A DNA stretch of 64,000 nucleotides from Paragyromitra xinjiangensis (taxonomy: Eukaryota; Ascomycota; Pezizomycetes; Pezizales; Discinaceae): assembly GCA_038503065.1 (NCBI GenBank), contig JBCAMK010000016.1, positions 930,001 through 994,000 of the forward strand, read 5' to 3'. Position numbers and translations under genes: made by a program. The notes beneath the pieces were generated by a model. The model did not search any database. It was not told the origin of the DNA and worked only from the letters and a program-made list of their open reading frames with translations. Below, piece by piece: positions 57,272 through 64,000 of this stretch (its first letter is position 1; each line of letters begins with the position of its first letter).

Positions 57272-59493
57272 GCTGGTTGTTTACAGCATTTTTTCTTCTT
57301 CAGGGTGGATATTCTCTTGAAAACCTAGTGGTTAGATGATATTTGGTTAGCGTGCATATGTATAAGAGTATTATGGGTTTGTTTGTCTTTGCCGATAGCC
57401 TGTTTCACGATTTGAGTCAAGGCCTTTCCAGCGACTTTGCTGTTGGAGAAACGCTCGGCGAGTGGATTGATTGGCCCACCTGTGAAGGAAGCATAGCCAC
57501 TCAAAACATCACCTAATAGCTTACTACTTGTAATGCCACAGACAATAATAAGCCTATGAGTATGAAGTTAATATCAATTATTCTTAGCTTTCAAACATAT
57601 AGTCTTCTTATCCCCCTTTTATCACTTCATCCTCTCCAGATTTTATTTCTTCTTGTTCTCTACTTTCTAGATTGTTTTTGCTTGTGATACATACATTCTA
57701 ACATCTCGATATCGCACATTTGGAAGTATGAAGCTACCGTAAACAGGAATTAGCCACCAGTCCTCTCCTTTGCTTTGAAGTGAGAATGCTATTTCAAACC
57801 CATTATTATCGCCCTAAGGAGACAGTGATCTAGGCAGCATCGGCGTGCTGGAAGCCGTCCGAGCAGTTGAGCGAAGGAATCAGCAAATAAGCGTGTTACT
57901 AGCGAAACGCTTTACCGGACCGACTGTTTTCTCGTCCTAGTAATTCGGGAGCTGCACTGAGGCCATTCTTGGGTGTGTGTATGAAGATGCGAGTAGATTA
58001 CTGAGGGCTGGTGGTACCGTGAACTAACAAAGTATTCTGGGGATTTGGGACGGCTTAAATTGTTTGAGGGCTTGGGTCAAAGAGTTTTTGTGGAACCTCC
58101 TGTGGAACGTCAACTCGAATAAGGCTGAGCGACAGTGCTTATTCTGGTTAAGCTTTATGCTGGGAATAGTTAAGTGGGGTGTAAGCCTCATGGGCGTCTA
58201 GTCGAGGTAATGGATACATATCTGTTCTGGTGTCGTGCTTTGAGCTTACACTTCAAGGTATGAGGAACTTCACGTATCGCCATAGAGCCCTTCCTATCGT
58301 AAGCATACTCGAACCAAATAAGCCCAGAATACTTGAGGAAAAGCGCCACATGCGGGAGATAAACGGATGATCCAGGAAGTAATTCCCGTTTTCTGGCGAT
58401 ATTTTGTAGATATCTGGAAGCCAATCTAGAACCGCCTAGCCTGATATTTTCGTTATGAGTGAGAGTTATAGTGTTTGGTGCCGCGTTAGGGTAAAATTGG
58501 CGCCGTCTGTGACTTGATAGTAATCTAGTTTTGGGGGAATGCTTATGGTTTTTTCTTTTTCTTTTAGGCACGGGAGGAGCATAAGCCATATTCCCACCGT
58601 AAGCCATGACTCCCGAAATTCAGTAGCTGTAACAACGTATTGGATAGCTATGTTGCGGCTCTATCAGACACAATCCAAGCCCAGTCTCAATCGTCAAGTA
58701 TTGGGAGAGGCTCCGCAAGGAATTAACAAATACCACATAATTAGTTCTGTTGCCGCTAGAAGGTTATACAAAATCGGGTGTACGGCTGCGGCTGAGGTTG
58801 TGCGCCTCATACTGAAGTGCTTATGCGGTGGCTCGGGCTCCCAGAATCAAGGCTGCCTTACGCTCAGTCGGTTATCTGAGGAAAAAGCAAAGTCACTTAG
58901 CCTGGTAGGTAGAGCTCGAGTACTTTGGCTCTTTTAGGGTGGTAGGTACTTTTAAGAATTTGGGACTCTGAGTTGTTAATAGACTTCCGTTCATATGCTA
59001 CATACTGCTGGATATTAAAAGAAGGGCGATATTGCTAGTATTGATTTGAGCATACAGAGGCCCTGCTTCAGCCTAGGAAGCTAAGTATTAGCGCTTGTTG
59101 AGTTTTGTGTATAAACTAAAGCATCTGCTGATAGGCTCTTCTAGGCGTAGCCTTGATGCCTTTGGCCTTAGTTGGAACCCGTGGGTGTGGGGTGGGATTC
59201 TTCTCATTGTTTGACGTTAGGTCATGAAAATTGTGTCCTAGTACTTGGAAATCTCTAAGGCCCGCGGCTCCTTTAAGGAAGATAATTCAATGATAGAAGT
59301 TTTAAGTAGTATCTGGCACTTATATGCATAGATTGTACGAGTACAGAGATATTCATGACGTTGTGCAAGCTCCGTACCCGGGCGGTCCAGGAGTAACTAT
59401 GTATCCACCAGTCCCGGATGGGCTCATTGAAAATACGTATATAAAAAAAAGGATCATGTTCACATAACCTTGCTCCGAAATAATGGAAATAGC
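57272..59493. other. 2.2-kb intergenic tract
   Basis: A 139-codon minus frame at 58188-58607 is basic (VPKRKRKNHKHSPKTR) with no recognised family. I cannot support it as a gene. Otherwise nothing was seen. Confidence 0.4.
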
Positions 59494-60084
59494 TCAAAGC
59501 TTCAACTGTGATCCTAAATAGACCCCATATGCAGCCGTGCCCAGGAACCCCACGAGGTTCAGAAGACTGCTCACCCCATGAATTCTTCCAAATTTCGAGC
59601 TCACTTTCTTCATCGCCTCACTTTTCGGTCCCTCGTCATAAGATTTCTTGCCCTCTTTTGTCTCCTGTAATTTCCGTTCCTTCATGGCTTTGTTCGTGGC
59701 TGGTCCGACGACAGCAAGGTTTAGAACGGAGGTAGAAACTGTGACAAGGAGTGGTACGGTGGTATTGTAGAAGTAGGGCGAGGAAGTTGAGAAGAGTGAT
59801 GGTAAACAAGCGGTGGGATGTGTGGCAAGGAGAAGCGCTGGAAGAACGGATTGGAGTGTGAAGTAGATTGGAAAGATTCTTTGCTGTAGCTGGGAAAACA
59901 TAGATCTGGGGAGAGATTTATAGGCTACAACTCCCCCAATGAAAGTCTGAATGGAGGGTTAGCTTCAGAAGGTGAAGAGGGAAGTAAGGAGGTGCTGGAC
60001 CTGGTAGAATTGAGTTCCGAAGAGAGTGCCGAAGGCAAGAGCGTGCCAGGGGCCAGCAGTGGCAAGAGTTGAGAGGACCGGCAT
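59494..60084 (-). CDS. DUF4149 / TMEM205-like membrane protein
   Basis: Two exons on minus, 60001-60084 and 59494-59946; 178 residues. Four predicted membrane segments fit the family: ALAFGTLFGTQFYQTFIGGVVAY, then IYFTLQSVLPALLLATH after SMFSQLQQRIFP, VPLLVTVSTSVLNLAVVGP, and LLNLVGFLGTAAYGVYLG after FGRIHGVSS. The PATNKAMKERK and FGRxHGxSSLLNL motifs are the usual family signatures. Function is unknown; the animal relative TMEM205 is linked to cisplatin resistance. The intron is 54 nt with a CTAACC branch site. The second half of the first helix is encoded after the intron. Confidence 0.88.
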
Positions 60085-62295
60085 GATGATAGTGTCTAGT
60101 TTCTCTGATGATCTGAAGCAATCCACGAGGGGGATGGGTGATTATATATTTCGCCCTGGAGTTCTGGGCTGAGGTTGGGCTTAGGATGGGGTGACATCCT
60201 TGATACCACGCTTAGCCTAAAACTAGTTAGTAGGTCTATGCTGTGGGTTGGAATATCGTCATTAAGCTTAAACAACAAGACCAGGTTGGTCAGGCGTCTT
60301 CTTGTTAGTTCCGAGACACTTGGCATCTGCTGCGTAACAGCTGCCGCAATCCCTGGCAACCCCGTGAACGGTACCATCTTTCGGCTTCTTTGGAACCCGA
60401 ATATCGCACCCTCTCGTTCCACTTATTTATCCTTGATACCCTCAGTACCTCAGTACAATAAGCTAGGAAAAGGAGTTTACCTCACCATATACCTGTATCA
60501 GCAGAAGCGTTACAACGAGGTTCGAGACAAATAGTTTCACCCGCCCCCCAGCCGGAACACTTAGCGGATTGGTTCGAGCCACCAAAATTGCAAACACGAG
60601 GATACGCTCTCTCAGAAAAGTCGCAGGTATAGATGCCGAGTGCTCTCTAGGTGAACTCGCAGGTGGCGTGGGTTAGGCAATTCCCCCCTCCGGATTCCTA
60701 CCAGCGAATCTGGATGATAGGACCCAAAATCTGGAGCAGTCCGACTGCATACCGCCACAGGTGTACCGTTCATACCTGCCCCGCTTGTGCTATCTCTACT
60801 TCAATTGGCTGGAGCAATCGAAGGAATGAAACTAGTTTCATTAATTTAAGCTCAAATAATTTCTGGCATTGGCGATTTTTATGATCCTGGCGATTGGGTG
60901 GGATGAAGCGGGACGGCCCGTCTGGCCAGGCGTCTATGTACGGGGGCAGATCTCCCGCTGCATAGTGCGGCAAAGCCTACTACCACGCTTCCAACGCTGA
61001 CCATCAGCGCGATAATTGTTACTAACTTAAAGCTACACGTGTTATGTACCTATACATACTGTCTTATCCGCCACCTCTTCCTTGCTGCCATTGACGCCTT
61101 CGGATTTTCAAAAGATTGTTCGGTGGAGTGTTGTCCTGGGCGTAGCTGCTTTCGTACACCCAGCTTATGTATGGGAATACTCTATCAAGAACGATTCGAG
61201 AAACTATCGGGAGATACTGGCGGGCAACACTAGGCACGTCGTCGAGTACGGTGTTCGGTGCGCTGGGAGATGAGCTGTTCTGGACGTTGTTAGTGCGCGG
61301 CGGAGGTAATATTAGGAACTTTGCTGGACATACTTCAAGGCTGCTGTTTCTGGGAGACTGCCGGTTAGAAAAGACACCTATGAAAGAGTTGATGTTAGTC
61401 GTGTGTGCGATAAGGTGGGCTATGGGATAGAGGGATTCAACACCCCAATACTGCTTGGCGCACGTTGATCCCCACCCTAGATACTCTCAAGTACAGACCT
61501 GGAGATTCTTCTGGGAAATGTTCGGGTGGTGCATACCTGTAAAGGAGTTTTTGACAAAGTGAGTATCTCGAGGTTATGGCGTGTAAGATTGTGTGCTAAC
61601 GGAAGTTGATATGGGAGGTCAGAGAAAGTACTTAACTCAGGGTAAAGAAATTGGCCTTCCATAACGCGGAACGCAACCGGACTAGCTAGTTTGAAATTGC
61701 CCTTAGCAAAACTAAAAAAGCTACCAAGAAATGATTCCCAAACTACTGAATCACTTCCCTAAAACGGATACTTTCATATAAGTGTTTCGACCTTGCCCGA
61801 CCCAGTTGTGTTCAATACGGGCGAGATATTGTATTGCGATAATCTATAGAGAGGTTCTGAGCTGCTTCAACTGAACCTTTGCATCCTAGCGGGCTAGTGC
61901 ATGGGGGTAACAGCGTCAGGTAGCCGGGCGTTATATATTGGCCAAAACTGGTAACTAATTCTCTCTTGAGCCTGGGTCTAGTTGAACTCTATTTATGCAG
62001 AGAGAAACTTGTTCCCTGGGTAGTTCTCTCACCGGAACGTAAAGGTGCCTGTTTGAAGTCTGAACCGCAAATATAGCATGGTGTAACCAGAGTCATAACC
62101 AATCAAGTGACACCACAACTCTTTGCAGATGAGGGGTCTGCGCATGCTCGCCCTGACAGATACTTATCTAACTCAGCTGAACCTTGCCCGCTTCTCAAGC
62201 GGATGTTCGCAGAACCTCATTTTCCATCCTCATTGCTCCTTTCCTGACTAAATTCGAGAGCGCGAATACCGACATCGAACGGTACAACACGAAAG
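60085..62295. other. 2.2-kb intergenic tract upstream of NLR gene
   Basis: Short frames at 60175-60534 and 61039-61430 are unsupported. One of them (61082-61273) reads IVRWSVVLGVAAFVHPAYVWE, mildly protein-like, but has no partner exons. No repeat or transposon domain was seen. Confidence 0.4.
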
Positions 62296-64000
62296 ATGTC
62301 GAATACTGTGTTTGAAGCTATAAGGCGTACCAACCTCACTACTACCTTGGTGGTGCCGAATACGTAAGTCCATTGGAACTTTTTACTTCTAATTACATCA
62401 GCTTGCGCCTATTAGTCGTCCAGCTGCTAATAAGCAGTTCAAGTTCTTCTCAGGATAAACTACAGCAAGCTTTGACAAATTTCCGCCAGCTTCTCACGCC
62501 AGAAGAGGTGTTAGCTCTCTCAAACACCGGAACCCCAAGCGCATCGAGTGTTACAGAGCTTGTTTCGAAAATAGATAAGCAAAAGTCTAGGCTTGGGGTT
62601 CGACGATTGGGCAAATATTTCCAGCCATTATTACAGTCAATCCAACACTTCTCTGGAGTAGTTGAGACATTAGTTTCTTCGAATCCTCAAATAGCCGCAT
62701 TGGTATGGGGAAGCGTTAAGTTTGCCATCTTGGTAGGTACATGCTTTTCGCATTTCTGGTATGTATAACATTAGCTAATTTGTGAAATATTACCAGGCTG
62801 CCCTAAACTTCTTCGGGTATTTCGAGAAGCTTGCAGAAATGTTTCGAAGTCTTGGGCGATTATGCCCAGTCTTTAAAGAATTCCAGGAAATATTTTCCGA
62901 ATCTGTTAAGCTCCGGGAGTCACTCCTAGAGTTTTACACTATTGTGGTTAAGTTCTGCACCGAAGCTCTTCGGTTTCTTAAAGAGAAACGTATGAACAAT
63001 TTTTCTTCTCTTTTCTCTCGTTTTTCATTTTTGTCTCTTCTCGGAACTGACAGGTGTCCGTGAAGCAATTGTGCAATTTGGAAAGTCATTGTGGAAATCT
63101 TTCCAAGAACGCTTTCAGGACTTTGAGATACAATTGAGGGAACAAAAAGAGGAAATAGATCAACAGATTCGACTTGCTTCAGAGAAAGAAGCACACCGGG
63201 CACGCCAAGAAATCAGTTTGTATCAACACAAGGCCGACGAACATCGCTCTAAACAAATCAAACAGTGGGAAGACAGCCGAGATTGGAAGGTTCGGAAAGA
63301 CACGAGAGATAAAGGTTAGCTACGTCTAGCTTAATCCAATCGGAAAAAATTGAAGCTGCCCTCACTAATGCGCAATTGTATTCGCGTCAATCCGAGCAGA
63401 GATCAAGCGTACGCTTCTATTAGAGAAGATATCGGACTACAATTATATGTCCACTTTTTCGAAGGCCCGCTCCCAACGCTACAAAAACACTGGTTTATGG
63501 TTGTTTGATTCACCAGAATTCAAGCTTTGGGACCAGGAAGAGAAATCCTGTGGTCTGTGGTGTAATGGAATTCGTAAGTAGCACAAATACATGACATTCC
63601 TTGGCCATCCGTTTTCTGAGAACCTTCTAAGCTAATAATTTTCATGGCAGCTGGCTCTGGGAAAACATTTTTGACAGCCGGGGTGATTGATTATCTTTTT
63701 TCACATCGGCAGGGGACCACTACTTCGATTAGCTATTTCTTCTGCGAATTTGCGAATGAACAGTCGCGAGAAGTTGGCACGATTCTGAGTAGTTTGATCA
63801 AACAAATTCTCACCGTTTTCGACCGCATACCGCCTGAAATGGAGGATGGACTTGACATGATTTTTTTCAAGAATCACCATAGAGAGCCTGAGGTTGAAGA
63901 ATTGTATCAGCTTTTGGTGTCCGCAACTCAACTTTCAGCCACAGCCTACCTCCTCCTCGACGGCTTAGACGAGTGCACGGACAGCAACCGACGCCAGCTA
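62296..64000 (+). CDS. NACHT NLR-like STAND protein (5' part, cut by window end)
   Basis: Six exons seen, 62296-62363, 62438-62732, 62797-62989, 63054-63314, 63400-63573 and 63651 to beyond 64000; 447 residues visible. An alpha-helical N-terminal domain (about 28-200: LQQALTNFRQLLTPEEVLAL, NPQIAALVWGSVKFAILAAL, FFGYFEKLAEMF) resembles the helical domain found before NACHT in fungal STAND proteins (DUF7708-like). A charged coiled coil follows (about 205-270, EIQLREQKEEIDQQIRLASE). The NACHT ATPase has Walker A GIPGSGKT (329-336) and Walker B LLLDGLDE (431-438). The C-terminal repeats (ankyrin, WD or TPR) would lie outside the window. Such proteins act in non-self recognition and regulated cell death; that role is inferred. 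Confidence 0.92.

Noticed and set aside
58188..58607. 139-codon basic minus-strand frame
   Set aside because: Could be real, but no family, splice context or conserved motif was seen; left as a note in the intergenic entry.
1..64000. CRISPR arrays, rRNA genes, retrotransposon polyprotein, secondary-metabolite core enzymes
   Set aside because: Looked for and not seen: no regularly spaced repeats, no reverse transcriptase YxDD context, no PKS/NRPS motifs.

Overview
The window is nuclear DNA of a filamentous ascomycete fungus (Pezizomycotina). The evidence is many short GT-AG introns with CTAAC-like branch points, a split CFEM/GPI protein family, a fungal-type NACHT protein, and fungal versions of Atg10, Pup3, Pol eta and the SERCA pump. 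Genes are sparse, about one per 3.5 kb with several empty stretches over 2 kb. Many exons are tiny (3, 8, 12, 14 and 19 nt). I cannot fix the class; an early-diverging group such as Pezizomycetes or Orbiliomycetes is only a guess. All gene models were spliced by eye from splice sites, phase and family conservation, and in each model the exon phases add up to an intact reading frame.

Layout. 1-10 kb: an RRxS-motif protein conserved in fungi, an 8-exon 14-3-3 gene, a 10-exon MFS transporter (minus) and a lysine-repeat protein. 10-22 kb: a gene-poor tract holding three related CFEM GPI-anchor genes (13.7, 16.7 and 20.5 kb), the middle one with two CFEM domains, plus a tRNA-Val. 22.7-30.6 kb: an intron-containing tRNA-Leu, a DxxxD-type cation diffusion facilitator (minus), a J-domain protein, LSm6, a foldback/MITE-like repeat element and an F-box protein. 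32.6-42 kb (minus): a TUG/UBX protein, proteasome beta-3 and a SERCA calcium ATPase. 43.5-50.3 kb: a Rad60/Esc2-like SUMO-like-domain protein and DNA polymerase eta (both minus), with Atg10 divergent from Pol eta across about 535 bp. 53.4-64 kb: a DHA2 drug/H+ antiporter, a doubtful broken gene, a DUF4149/TMEM205-like membrane protein, and the 5' part of a NACHT NLR-like protein that runs off the right edge.

Functional links are loose, as is usual in fungi. Rad60-like and Pol eta both act in genome stability. The UBX protein and proteasome beta-3 both belong to ubiquitin/proteasome proteostasis. The CFEM trio is the clearest family expansion and probably serves the cell surface, possibly heme/iron handling. 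The NLR is the clearest innate-recognition gene. I saw no reverse transcriptase, transposase, CRISPR array or secondary-metabolite core gene.
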